A stretch of 64,000 nt of DNA, taken from a virus. The stretch lies in IMG/VR virus record IMGVR_UViG_3300042346_000188, positions 17,116-81,115 of that record. One strand, 5' to 3'. Within the stretch, counting starts at the first letter, position 1, and each line of letters begins with the position of its first letter. The position numbers and the translations under genes are program-made. The notes beneath the pieces were generated by a model that searched no databases, had not been told where the DNA came from, and was given only the letters and a program-made list of their open reading frames with translations. This document shows positions 30,666-38,418 of this stretch, one piece after another.

Positions 30666-33600
30666 TGTAAATGTAGACTTAGGCAGAACTACAACAGCAA
30701 CAACAAGCTTAAATGAACCTGTAGTTAGAGATTTATTATTAGCAGACCCTTATCCTGCTCCTGTAAATTTATATCCAGACCTTTCACCTGAAAACAATAC
30801 GCCACCAGTTTTATCTGTTAATACTATTACCCAAAATAGTTGTATCTTTACGTGGACAGGTGGTGAAACTTATGGTACATATCAGCTACGAGGTAGATGG
30901 AAAGATAAAGATGGCTATTGGGTAAATATTGCAGCTGGGAATACTTTAACAAAAGGGGCTGTATTTAATTTCGGTTATTCGGGTGATCTTCGTAATACAA
31001 TGTACGGATATTATGAAGTGTTTATTGTAATTAGATTTAATGGAATTGATTATCTGCCTTCTAACACAGTTAATGTACAGCTCTTAGATTGGTCGTTTGA
31101 GGATGGCTTTTATCCAGCTACGCCATATGGTGTAGGCAGCACCGCAGATGCAAACTACCCAAATCATAGTGTAACTTATCGATATGATATAAGATGGTTT
31201 AGACTTGCTCTTAGGCTAAAAGGAGTTGCTGATTCTGAATTAGGAGGTAGTGCACCGGCCACATATACTAACTTCAGCATGTCAATACATAGAAATGTAA
31301 CAATCTATGATAGTAACAATTATAATGGTAATGTAGTAATGACTGTGCTTGCCGGTAATAATAATTATCTATGGGAAGCACCTAAGTTAATTATAGGCAT
31401 TGATGTAGGTAGTGATCATGACTTTACATTTGTATATTCAGGCATAGCTAATGTAGATCCTTCTGACTACGTATTAGGTCATTACGAAACAGATACAACT
31501 TATCAGCCTGGTGATGTTGTTTGTATGTATAGTAATTTAGTAATGTGTATTAAAACATGCACTAATATTGAACCTTTTAATCATGCAAGTTGGTCTTATT
31601 ATTGGGACTATCCCCCTACAAATCCTGGAAGAGCTATTGCCTTTTGGAATACTCACTATGCTAGAAATAGTACTTTCATAAATAATGGTACTATTCTAGG
31701 CGGTGGTGGCGGTGGAGGACGGGGTGGTGAGACAACTATTACAGAATTATACTATAACCCTTCAGCTTTTATAAACCAAAAGTATTTAAAGGGAGATGCC
31801 GTAACGCACTCAGGTAATATATTTGTTTGTGTTACAGACACAGTGTCTGCTTACTTTAATGGTACTTTCACATGGTCAACACCCGTTAGGAGTTCTCACA
31901 CAACATACTGGCGTTTCTATGCCCTTAGCACCGAAAAGTTTTCAACAGGCTCAGATGGCCTTCAAGGTGGACCTGCTCTATACCAAGGTAGCGGAATATC
32001 AGGTGGCGTAAAGCTTATGAATAACGGTACAATCTTTGGTGGTGGTAATGGTGGTGGTGGCGGTGGTGGCGGTACAGTTCCTATGTCTTACGCAGTTGTT
32101 TATGGGTTTAATGGTGAAGGTACATTTAGTAGTACGCCTGTAAGTCCTGCAGGTGGCGACGGTGGTCATGGTTCTTTCTATAACAGAGCTGAAGTAAACC
32201 CTTCTGTTGATTTCAAATACAAAGGTGGTATGGGTGGTAAAGGCTCCATAAATGGATTGACAGCAGGTGAGAATGCTACTGGTGCAAATCATGATTACAG
32301 CGGAGACGGTCTGGGGGGTGGCTATATTGCAAACAATTGGACAGAAGGCAGCTTCAATGTACTGCCTGGCGGTAAGCCGCTACCCCCTGTTTTAAGTATA
32401 GCAGCTGTTAGCCAAAATTCTATTACATTAGGAATAGCTAAGCAAGATCCTATTGGAGGCAATACACCGACAGGTTACTATATTTATGATAGTGCTAATG
32501 TGCAGCAAGGAAGTACTACAAACGATACATTTACAATAGCAGGACTGACATCAGATACGTCTTATAGTTATTACGTTACAGCGTATAATACTCTTGTATC
32601 AGCAAGCTCTAGCACTATAATTGGGAAGACAGCTTTAATATTGCCTACATTTACCTTTGGTGTTGATAATAAGACTTACAACTCATTTACAGTTATTATT
32701 AGTAAAGTTACCTCTGCTATTTATTATGAAATTTATTTTAATGGCGTATTAAGAACTACAATAAATGATTCTGGGAACAGTACTACTGTTTACGCAACTG
32801 GGCCTACAATGGGGATCTCTTCAACAACTTATGTAACAGTTAAGGCCTATAGTGGTACTAACTCTTCAGTGCTAACTCCTCCGCAAGCATGGACAACTAC
32901 TTATGCTGCTGTTCCCGCAGTGCCTACTTCGTTTACATATGCAGAAACTAATAATACTAATGCATTGTTATCATGGTCTGGCAGTGGCGTCTCGTACAAG
33001 ATAGCTGTTAAAAATCAGTCTAATAATGCTGTTACAAACTATACATCTAGTATAATGAATATTACAGCTACTGGTCTAGATTATGGCACTCTTTATGAGA
33101 TAAGTATTGTTGCTGTTAATGAGATAGGTGACTCTATTGCTTATGTAATACCAAATGTAATGCTAGTTGACGTATACCTACCGACACTAACCTTGTCATC
33201 AGTCACTACGAAAACCTTTAATGTATCTTTTGGTGGGCCAATGACAGGCCACACCCATACCCTTATGCTACAGTCAATGGAATACTCTGGCGGCTGGGAA
33301 ACAGAAATTATAGGTGCATACGCTAGTGGCAGTGCTTTCACACCTCCTAATAGATCTCGTGGTAAGTATAGACTAAGGATACAAGTTGCTAATTCTGGTG
33401 GAAAGGTCATGGCAACGCCTTATTTAGATGTACAGCTTTCAGATTGGGTTATTAGTTCATCTACGACTACCAATACACCTCAGAATATGTCCAATGGTTG
33501 GTATTTTAACGATGCATGGATACGAAATAATACTACTGCATTAGCCGCCTCAAACCCAGAATCTACTTGCTTGCGTAGTGTAACTATAAATAGCTCTGGA

Positions 33601-34281
33601 AGCTACACAACTACAGTTAGTAGCGGTACAGCCAAGCCTTTAAAAATAGATATTAATTCCTCTATTGAGAGCAACACAACACTAACTTTTAATAATAGCG
33701 GTACCATTCAAGGCGAAACTCTTTCAACAGCAAGAGTATTTAATAAACCTGAAAATGCTTTTGATATTTATTGCGCTTGTAAGCTTGTAATAAACAATAA
33801 TGGCACAATAAGAGGTAGAGGTGGCAGTGGTGGCAGAGGTGGTTCTTCAATTAATCGTGGCGATTATGATGGCGAAGCTGGCGGTCCAGGCGGAGATGCT
33901 ATTTATGCTTCTACAAATTTAACTCTTAATAATTATGGGACGCTTGCTTGTGGCGGTGGAGGAGGCGGTGGAGGTGGAGGTAATGGTTCTGGTGCCAGTA
34001 CTTGGAGTAGCTCTACATATGCCAGAAGCACTACATATCCTACTCCGTCAGGCTCTGATGTAGGTACTAATGGCACTTCAGGCAAGGCAAGCGGTGGCGG
34101 TGGTGGAGCAGGTGGTACTGGCGCAAACGGAGCTGCGGGCACTGGTGTGTACGGTACTTACTCTCGTCAAGGTGATAATAGCGGTATATATGCGTCAGGC
34201 GGTGCTGGAGGTGCCAAGGGTTCTGCACTTACGGGTGGAGGTAGCGTAACACTTAACAACTACGGGACATATTACCCATGA
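30646..34281 (+). CDS. Glycine-rich tail adhesin with fibronectin-like domains
   Basis: 1211 aa. It contains fibronectin type III-like sections (PVLSVNTITQNSCIFTW; PTFTFGVDNKTYNSF; FTYAETNNTNALLSW) and two regions dense in polyglycine. These are near residues 348-360 and 468-480 and again from residue ~1050 to the end, including runs of 7-10 Gly joined to short turns. Such packed polyglycine regions occur in receptor-binding adhesins such as T-even gp38; the family assignment here is inference. Last fibre gene before the end of the late block, so it is the best candidate for the receptor-binding tip. Confidence 0.7.
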   Translation: MPYSISDVNVDLGRTTTATTSLNEPVVRDLLLADPYPAPVNLYPDLSPENNTPPVLSVNTITQNSCIFTWTGGETYGTYQLRGRWKDKDGYWVNIAAGNTLTKGAVFNFGYSGDLRNTMYGYYEVFIVIRFNGIDYLPSNTVNVQLLDWSFEDGFYPATPYGVGSTADANYPNHSVTYRYDIRWFRLALRLKGVADSELGGSAPATYTNFSMSIHRNVTIYDSNNYNGNVVMTVLAGNNNYLWEAPKLIIGIDVGSDHDFTFVYSGIANVDPSDYVLGHYETDTTYQPGDVVCMYSNLVMCIKTCTNIEPFNHASWSYYWDYPPTNPGRAIAFWNTHYARNSTFINNGTILGGGGGGGRGGETTITELYYNPSAFINQKYLKGDAVTHSGNIFVCVTDTVSAYFNGTFTWSTPVRSSHTTYWRFYALSTEKFSTGSDGLQGGPALYQGSGISGGVKLMNNGTIFGGGNGGGGGGGGTVPMSYAVVYGFNGEGTFSSTPVSPAGGDGGHGSFYNRAEVNPSVDFKYKGGMGGKGSINGLTAGENATGANHDYSGDGLGGGYIANNWTEGSFNVLPGGKPLPPVLSIAAVSQNSITLGIAKQDPIGGNTPTGYYIYDSANVQQGSTTNDTFTIAGLTSDTSYSYYVTAYNTLVSASSSTIIGKTALILPTFTFGVDNKTYNSFTVIISKVTSAIYYEIYFNGVLRTTINDSGNSTTVYATGPTMGISSTTYVTVKAYSGTNSSVLTPPQAWTTTYAAVPAVPTSFTYAETNNTNALLSWSGSGVSYKIAVKNQSNNAVTNYTSSIMNITATGLDYGTLYEISIVAVNEIGDSIAYVIPNVMLVDVYLPTLTLSSVTTKTFNVSFGGPMTGHTHTLMLQSMEYSGGWETEIIGAYASGSAFTPPNRSRGKYRLRIQVANSGGKVMATPYLDVQLSDWVISSSTTTNTPQNMSNGWYFNDAWIRNNTTALAASNPESTCLRSVTINSSGSYTTTVSSGTAKPLKIDINSSIESNTTLTFNNSGTIQGETLSTARVFNKPENAFDIYCACKLVINNNGTIRGRGGSGGRGGSSINRGDYDGEAGGPGGDAIYASTNLTLNNYGTLACGGGGGGGGGGNGSGASTWSSSTYARSTTYPTPSGSDVGTNGTSGKASGGGGGAGGTGANGAAGTGVYGTYSRQGDNSGIYASGGAGGAKGSALTGGGSVTLNNYGTYYP

Positions 34282-34721
34282 TAGTACGTAAGATAAAAAG
34301 CCAAGAAGAAATGGACAAATGCGTAGATATGTATATTAACATCTACGAAAATGAAATTATCCCATTAGATCGCGACAAGTCATTATTATCTATGAGACGT
34401 CACGTTGCTGCAAGGCAATTCTTTAGAGTTGTTGAAGATGATGGAGAAGTAATAGCATGGATTGCTGGAGCAGTTTTAGAGAGAGAGTTTATTGCAGAGA
34501 AATACATGCAACAAATATATTACTGCTCTAATCAAAAGGGTATGAAGTCTTACCGTTGTGTAGTATTGTTACATCAAGCTTTAGTAGAAGAAGCTAAGGC
34601 GTTAGGTATTAAATATGTACTTTCTACAGGCAGTCATGCCGATACTGAGAATGTGTTTGTAAGGATTCTTGGTAAGAATGGTTGGAATGTAAGAGGGTAC
34701 CTAGCAATTTTTCATTTATAA
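34278..34721 (+). CDS. Acetyltransferase-fold (GNAT-like) phage protein
   Basis: 147 aa, ATGA overlap with the adhesin gene. The pattern fits an acyl-CoA N-acyltransferase fold: N-terminal VRKIKSQEEMDKCVDMY, a central FFRVVEDDGEVIAWIAGAVL beta hairpin, a YRCVVLLHQALVEEAKALG helix, and a C-terminal LGKNGWNVRGYLAIF. Such genes commonly sit at the end of phage tail operons. The acetyl-CoA loop (Q/R-x-x-G-x-G/A) is not clear, so activity is uncertain. Confidence 0.55.
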   Translation: MIVRKIKSQEEMDKCVDMYINIYENEIIPLDRDKSLLSMRRHVAARQFFRVVEDDGEVIAWIAGAVLEREFIAEKYMQQIYYCSNQKGMKSYRCVVLLHQALVEEAKALGIKYVLSTGSHADTENVFVRILGKNGWNVRGYLAIFHL

Positions 34722-34730
34722 GGATTAAGC

Positions 34731-35396
34731 ATGGCCAAAAGAGTTAGGAAGGAACAGCCTACAGATGTTATTGATGCAGTCAAACCAATAACACTCTTGA
34801 CTAAAGCACAGAAACAGTATTTCAATTCAATGAAAACGAATACTATTACTTTTGGGATTGGCGTTGCGGGGACGGGAAAGTCTTACGTTGCAATCTCCTA
34901 TGCTGCACAATTGTTACAAGAGAAGAAGATAAACAAGATTATCTTAACAAGGCCAGCTGTTGAGGCTGGAGAATCGTTTGGATTTCTTCCTGGAGAGTTA
35001 GATGAAAAGTATGCGCCTTATATTGATCCTGTAAAAGATATACTTAATAAAAGATTAGGTACATCTTTCACTGATTACTTGTTTAAACGAAAGATTATTG
35101 AAGCGCGGCCACTAGCATTTATTAGGGGAAGTACTTTTGAAGAAGCTTTTGTAATACTAGATGAGGCTCAAAACTGTACACCTACTCAGATGAAAATGTT
35201 TCTAACTAGAATTGGCGAAGATGCAAAAGTTGTTATAGATGGGGATATCCAACAAAAGGATATCAAAGGCACATCAGGATTGTCTGATGCAATTGTAAGA
35301 TTGCAAGGGATGAACGATGTGGGTATTGTTACATTTGACATTGAAGATGTTGTCCGTAGCGGCATCTGTAAAGAAATTATTAGGAGGTATGCATGA
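34731..35396 (+). CDS. phoH: PhoH-like P-loop ATPase
   Basis: 221 aa. Walker A GVAGTGKS at residues 44-51 and Walker B FVILDEAQN with Asp 144 and Glu 145. Family motifs TRPAVEAGESFGFLPGELDEK, MKMFLTRIGEDAKVVIDGD and DIKGTSGL are all present. PhoH is an ATPase of debated function (RNA helicase or nuclease links proposed) and is common in lytic phages. Preceded by AAGGA; its stop overlaps the following start. Confidence 0.93.
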   Translation: MAKRVRKEQPTDVIDAVKPITLLTKAQKQYFNSMKTNTITFGIGVAGTGKSYVAISYAAQLLQEKKINKIILTRPAVEAGESFGFLPGELDEKYAPYIDPVKDILNKRLGTSFTDYLFKRKIIEARPLAFIRGSTFEEAFVILDEAQNCTPTQMKMFLTRIGEDAKVVIDGDIQQKDIKGTSGLSDAIVRLQGMNDVGIVTFDIEDVVRSGICKEIIRRYA

Positions 35397-35575
35397 AGTA
35401 TATATGGGCAAGGCTTAAAGAGCCTTCAACATGGTTTGGACTGATTTCAGCTACATTAGCTGTATTAAGTTCGTTTAAATTTATTACATTAACAGCAGAA
35501 GAAATGGATAGTCTGCTTGCGTTGTCAGTTGCTCTTTTGGGCAGTGGTAGCGTAGTATCCAAAGATCCACAATAG
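35393..35575 (+). CDS. Small membrane protein, holin candidate
   Basis: 60 aa, ATGA overlap with phoH. The N-terminal KEPSTWFGLISATLAVLSSF and the second hydrophobic stretch LLALSVALLGSGSVV suggest two membrane segments with a short charged tail (SKDPQ), a holin-like layout. It is the last gene before the main late terminator. The lysin is 6.6 kb away, so the pairing is not proved by position. Confidence 0.5.
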   Translation: MKYIWARLKEPSTWFGLISATLAVLSSFKFITLTAEEMDSLLALSVALLGSGSVVSKDPQ

Positions 35576-35581
35576 CGGTAC

Positions 35582-35609
35582 GCCTCGACACAATTGTCGG
35601 GGCTTTTTT
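35582..35609 (+). terminator. Terminator at the end of the structural block
   Basis: GCCTCGAC (35582-35589) pairs with GTCGGGGC (35596-35603, one G-T pair), loop ACAATT, followed by TTTTTT. It separates the tail operon from the early region. Confidence 0.9.
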
Positions 35610-35616
35610 ACGAGAG

Positions 35617-35815
35617 TCATGGGGGCAATTTTGCGGGGCAAGACGGGGCATTTCTGCACGAATTTTGGTGGGCGGCAAATCTGGGCCTGTGTGGCGCGGG
35701 GCGGTGGGGGCATCACTGGTGGATCAGGGTGGCAGTTGCGTGCCGTGTAGGGCAGTTTCTGGTGCCAGAACGGGTACACGTGGGGCAGTTGCGTGCAGTT
35801 CTTCAGGTACACTCA
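35617..35815. other. GC-rich island 1, non-coding, with iterated GGGGCA motif
   Basis: About 200 bases of strongly G-rich top strand in an AT-rich genome. The element G-G-G-G-C-A followed by A/G/T-TT occurs repeatedly (35623, 35636, 35646, 35707, 35782, and degenerate copies near 35731 and 35750). GGCAGTTGCGTGC is found twice (near 35731 and 35784). Short open frames on both strands look like chance products of high GC. It ends at a copy of the 19-base class A motif. Confidence 0.6.
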
Positions 35816-35834
35816 ACCCCGTTAAATTAACCCT
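35816..35834 (+). promoter_or_regulatory. Class A motif 1 (putative phage RNA polymerase promoter)
   Basis: ACCCCGTTAAATTAACCCT, identical in five intergenic places. Here it lies between GC island 1 and the early block. Repetition without change, and position before each gene block, suggest a promoter for the phage-encoded RNA polymerase. The orientation is assumed from the downstream genes. Confidence 0.6.
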
Positions 35835-35880
35835 TGCGGCCTCCCCCTGTATTATCTCTCTTAGTAATACGGAAATAATA

Positions 35881-35902
35881 GTATCTTATATGAAGTACAA
35901 TA
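35881..35902 (+). promoter_or_regulatory. Class B early promoter 1
   Basis: Contains TATCTTATATGAAGTACAAT, which ends in a TACAAT box one base different from the sigma70 -10 consensus. It sits 24 bases before the first early gene. Upstream AATACGGAAAT is partly shared with the other two copies. No good -35 box is seen. Confidence 0.65.
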
Positions 35903-35925
35903 ATAACCTTATATAGGATAACATT

Positions 35926-36756
35926 ATGTTTATTACAAGAAAAATGGTATTAAAAGATTTTGCAGTTAATCGTAAGAAAGCTACAAAGAAATATGGCAAG
36001 CATGAGTTGCCTCAAATTGACTATTCAAGTGATGCTCTGTCTTACAACATAAAAACTGTTTTGGCAACTTATCTTCAAGCCGGTAGTATGGCCTATGCAC
36101 AGTTGAAACTCCACTCCGAAGCTGCAATTTCTTTGTGGGAACCTACTAAAAGGATATTTAAGATAGATCCTACAGTGTCTGCTGAATTGTGTAATTCAGC
36201 TGTTAGCGCTAGGGTGCCTGTAGATATTATAAGACTTCCTGATTGGTCTATAAGAGTTGATTGCCCTGAGATGCAACTAATGGCCTGTAAGTTGCGAGTA
36301 CATGCCAATGGTGATATAGAAGATATGTTAGTAATAGTCATTGATGAAGAAAAAGAGCAAGTTGCAAAGGCTCTACGCCTAAATGAACCCTGGTGCGCTG
36401 ATGAAGACACTGAAGAGGCTAAAGCTTACATTGGAAAGGCACTTTCTCTTTTATTATATTTGAGCACAGTGCATAATAGCGTTCCAAGATCTGCTTATAA
36501 AAAGTATACGGCTCTTAGTAAGAAAAATCAAACCAAACCTTTTATCTATCCTGAAAAAGCTTCTATAGTAAAGATAGGAGAAGAGCTTGGAAAAATGCTT
36601 CAAACAGCTTATACAAAGCAAGCAGGCTACAGTATGAAAGCGCACATAAGAAGAGCGCATTGGCATAACTATTGGACAGGTCCGAAAGATAATAGGAAGC
36701 TAATATGTAAGTGGACAAACTCCACAGGTGTTAATATGAATTTAGCCGATGTATAA
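35926..36756 (+). CDS. AcrVA2-like anti-CRISPR homologue
   Basis: 276 aa, first gene after the early promoter. The C-terminal block HIRRAHWHNYWTGP (residues 240-253), followed by RKLICKW, matches from memory the signature of the AcrVA2 family (RPHIRRGHWHGYWQG in the Moraxella protein). LPDWSIRVD and PFIYPEKAS...IGEELG also have counterparts there. AcrVA2 lowers Cas12a levels by acting on its messenger during translation; homologues are widespread in phages, also in hosts without Cas12a, so the target here is unknown. The earliest-gene position suits a defence-blocking role. Confidence 0.75.
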   Translation: MFITRKMVLKDFAVNRKKATKKYGKHELPQIDYSSDALSYNIKTVLATYLQAGSMAYAQLKLHSEAAISLWEPTKRIFKIDPTVSAELCNSAVSARVPVDIIRLPDWSIRVDCPEMQLMACKLRVHANGDIEDMLVIVIDEEKEQVAKALRLNEPWCADEDTEEAKAYIGKALSLLLYLSTVHNSVPRSAYKKYTALSKKNQTKPFIYPEKASIVKIGEELGKMLQTAYTKQAGYSMKAHIRRAHWHNYWTGPKDNRKLICKWTNSTGVNMNLADV

Positions 36757-36769
36757 CGCGGGAAATACG

Positions 36770-36791
36770 GTATCTTATATGAAGTACAATA
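36770..36791 (+). promoter_or_regulatory. Class B early promoter 2
   Basis: Second copy of the TATCTTATATGAAGTACAAT motif, preceded by AACGCGGGAAATACGG. It lies just after the AcrVA2-like gene and 18 bases before the next start. Confidence 0.65.
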
Positions 36792-36808
36792 CTAACTTGG
36801 AGATTAAA

Positions 36809-37018
36809 ATGAAATACGAAGTGTTTATATTTGAACGTAATGCCGACAGTTATCATGATAGAGCAAATTTATTAAAAGCTTATAGAAGTTTTGAAGAATA
36901 TGAGGATAAGATGGTGTTTGTTGTTGATACCGAAACAGGTGCCTTTGAGGTTATCTGTAATAAAGAGCAACTAAGTCTAGCAGCTGCAAAATTATTGTAT
37001 ATGGGGGAATTAAGATGA
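36809..37018 (+). CDS. Small early protein, unknown
   Basis: 69 aa, starting MKYEVFIFERNAD. An upstream in-frame ATG at 36749 would include the promoter copy, so the ATG at 36809 with TTGGAGA before it is chosen. No known domain recognised. The central segment EDKMVFVVDTETGAFEVIC looks beta-stranded. Overlaps the next gene by 4 bases. Confidence 0.7.
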   Translation: MKYEVFIFERNADSYHDRANLLKAYRSFEEYEDKMVFVVDTETGAFEVICNKEQLSLAAAKLLYMGELR

Positions 37019-37314
37019 GCACAGTAATGTTTATGATTGACGCGGTTTTAGATATACGCGTTAGAACCCATTCAGTATTTGAATATGTACTATTCGAAGC
37101 TGAGTGTTACGATGAGTGTATTACTCTCCTAGACAGCGCTGATGCACGTCTTAGAGTTGGTAATAATTACTCATATTCTTGGAACCATACCCATTGGGAT
37201 GGACAAAGATTAGAGTCATTTATTACACTTTTAGATTTACTTGATGATGATAAGTACAAATTAAACGTCCTTACAGAGGGCCATCTTTTTCAACAAGGGG
37301 TATTAGTATTATGA
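37015..37314 (+). CDS. Small early protein, unknown
   Basis: 99 aa, ATGA overlap with the previous gene and with the next. Sequence begins MSTVMFMIDAVLDIRVR and is rich in Asp, Leu and Tyr. No motif recognised. Located in the early cluster, where host-takeover proteins are common. Confidence 0.7.
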   Translation: MSTVMFMIDAVLDIRVRTHSVFEYVLFEAECYDECITLLDSADARLRVGNNYSYSWNHTHWDGQRLESFITLLDLLDDDKYKLNVLTEGHLFQQGVLVL

Positions 37315-37469
37315 GTGAATGGTATAGCTTTATCGAAGCAATGTTACTGGTTGGTTTTTATTTTGTTTATGTAGCTTACAATGTATTTGCAGAAGACTGC
37401 AAAGATAGACGTAAGTATTGCAAGGTACGTCGTTGGGCACGGCATGCTCTGCAAAAGGACTACAAATAA
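37311..37469 (+). CDS. Small single-pass membrane protein
   Basis: 52 aa. Residues ~8-25 (IEAMLLVGFYFVYVAYNV) form one membrane helix, followed by a strongly basic tail (CKDRRKYCKVRRWARHALQ). This predicts an inside-facing basic C-terminus. Starts in an ATGA overlap. Function unknown. Confidence 0.6.
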   Translation: MSEWYSFIEAMLLVGFYFVYVAYNVFAEDCKDRRKYCKVRRWARHALQKDYK

Positions 37470-37483
37470 ACGCGGAAAACGGG

Positions 37484-37505
37484 GTATCTTATATGAAGTA
37501 CAATA
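37484..37505 (+). promoter_or_regulatory. Class B early promoter 3
   Basis: Third copy of TATCTTATATGAAGTACAAT, preceded by AACGCGGAAAACGGG. It is followed 38 bases later by a gene with a strong ribosome binding site. Confidence 0.65.
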
Positions 37506-37543
37506 AGGTACCTCAATTCAATTAATCCAAGAGGAGAAAAATT

Positions 37544-37774
37544 ATGTTTAGTTTACTTGATTCACAATGTGCTTGTGTAGGTAGCAGTTATGATATATTC
37601 ACGGAAGAATATTTTGAAGCACTATACCATATCGAGTATGGCGACGGAAAAGAGTCTCACGCCTTCTTGGATCATCATTTGAAGGGTAAACAAAAATCTG
37701 AACCAGCGTCTGAGTTCAAAGACGTAAAAACAATACAGATTCCATTTGAGGAGGAGTTTGAAGGCTATTGGTAA
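37544..37774 (+). CDS. Small acidic early protein, unknown
   Basis: 76 aa with a very strong AGAGGAGA site, so probably made in quantity early. Acidic overall, ending FEEEFEGYW. No known motif recognised. Followed by a hairpin and hammerhead ribozyme 1. Confidence 0.7.
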   Translation: MFSLLDSQCACVGSSYDIFTEEYFEALYHIEYGDGKESHAFLDHHLKGKQKSEPASEFKDVKTIQIPFEEEFEGYW

Positions 37775-37782
37775 CAGCCGCA

Positions 37783-37800
37783 TAGACCTGAGTAGGTCTA
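37783..37800 (+). other. RNA hairpin upstream of hammerhead 1
   Basis: Perfect 7-bp stem TAGACCT/AGGTCTA with GAGT loop, directly after the stop of the preceding gene. No T-run follows, so it is probably not a terminator. After ribozyme cleavage it would sit near the new 3' end and could protect the upstream message. Confidence 0.6.
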
Positions 37801-37812
37801 TAAAGTGCTTAT

Positions 37813-37863
37813 GTGTATAAGGATGTGTATCCTATACTGATGAGACTATAAAGTCGAAACAAC
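37813..37863 (+). ncRNA. Hammerhead ribozyme 1
   Basis: Core CUGAUGA (37837-37843), stem II GACU-AUAA-AGUC (37844-37855), GAA (37856-37858) and A15.1 (37859). Cleavage triplet GUA at 37815-37817, so cutting is predicted after 37817. Stem I is UAAGGAU/AUCCU(A)UA with a GUGU loop. Stem III is short (about 3 bp), giving a minimal type III layout. It would cut the early transcript between the 76-aa gene and the next gene, 65 bases before its ATG. Confidence 0.8.
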
Positions 37864-37881
37864 TCCAAGAGGAAATTTACA

Positions 37882-38166
37882 ATGAAAAACAAATTAGATA
37901 AACTAGCTTTAATTGGTGTCCTAAACACTTTCTGGGTGTTTGAACGCAACGGGATGGGCGGTGTACCCTCCTTTGATTTCACTAATAAAAAAGCTGGAGT
38001 TAATGTCTGGCACATCGAGGGCGACAAAGTAGGCATAATGTTACTTGAAACAAAGGAGGTATTTGAAACTAACCTAGAATGGGATGAGATTTCCGAATCC
38101 TATGGGCTTGGAGATTGGGATATTCCAAGATTAAATTCTCTAATTAACTTAACTGAAGGTGATTAA
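37882..38166 (+). CDS. Small early protein, unknown
   Basis: 94 aa with an AAGAGGA site just 3' of hammerhead 1. Starts MKNKLDKLALIGVLNTFWVFERNG; acidic C-terminal half. No known domain recognised. The 5' end of its message would be created by ribozyme cleavage. Confidence 0.7.
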   Translation: MKNKLDKLALIGVLNTFWVFERNGMGGVPSFDFTNKKAGVNVWHIEGDKVGIMLLETKEVFETNLEWDEISESYGLGDWDIPRLNSLINLTEGD

Positions 38167-38167
38167 A

Positions 38168-38353
38168 ATGGAAGGTACAATTTTTGAAATTGGTGGTTAT
38201 GAGTTTTACATAGCTTGGAATGAAAAGATGACAATCTACAAAGTATGGTATGATCGCGGCCATTACCTTGATAGACGCGCTCCAAGGTTTGAATGCACTT
38301 CTTATGAGGAATCTGTGGCATTCTGTAAACTCAAATACGCTTACTGTGGGTAA
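38168..38353 (+). CDS. Small early protein, unknown
   Basis: 61 aa (MEGTIFEIGGYEFYIAWNEK). An in-frame GTG at 38159 is possible, but the ATG with AAGGTGA upstream is preferred. Its stop codon is immediately followed by hammerhead 2. Unrecognised. Confidence 0.65.
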   Translation: MEGTIFEIGGYEFYIAWNEKMTIYKVWYDRGHYLDRRAPRFECTSYEESVAFCKLKYAYCG

Positions 38354-38406
38354 GTGTCTCGGGATGTGTATCCCAACTGACGAGTCTAAAAAGACGAAAC
38401 ACACTT
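38352..38406 (+). ncRNA. Hammerhead ribozyme 2
   Basis: Core CUGACGA (38377-38383), stem II GUCU-AAAA-AGAC (38384-38395), GAA and A15.1 at 38396-38399. Classical GUC triplet at 38356-38358, so cleavage is predicted after 38358. Stem I has GGGAU/AUCCC with the same GUGU loop as copy 1. Stem III is GUGU/ACAC, or a 6-bp AAGUGU/ACACUU pairing with a slip. Base pairs change in a compensated way compared with copy 1 (stem II A-U to U-A, stem I A-U to G-C). Confidence 0.85.
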
Positions 38407-38418
38407 AGGAGTTATATT

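Noticed and set aside
35816-35834. Class A motif read as a minus-strand promoter (ending in GGGG)
   Set aside because: The reverse complement looks more like a T7-type start, but no minus-strand genes exist at any of the five sites. Kept as + strand, with uncertainty.
35525-35916. Overlapping open frames on both strands in GC island 1
   Set aside because: High GC content removes stop codons in all frames; no ribosome binding sites, and the frames cross the terminator or promoter motifs.
37783-37800. Hairpin as a rho-independent terminator
   Set aside because: No T-run follows; more likely an RNA-stabilising or ribozyme-linked hairpin.
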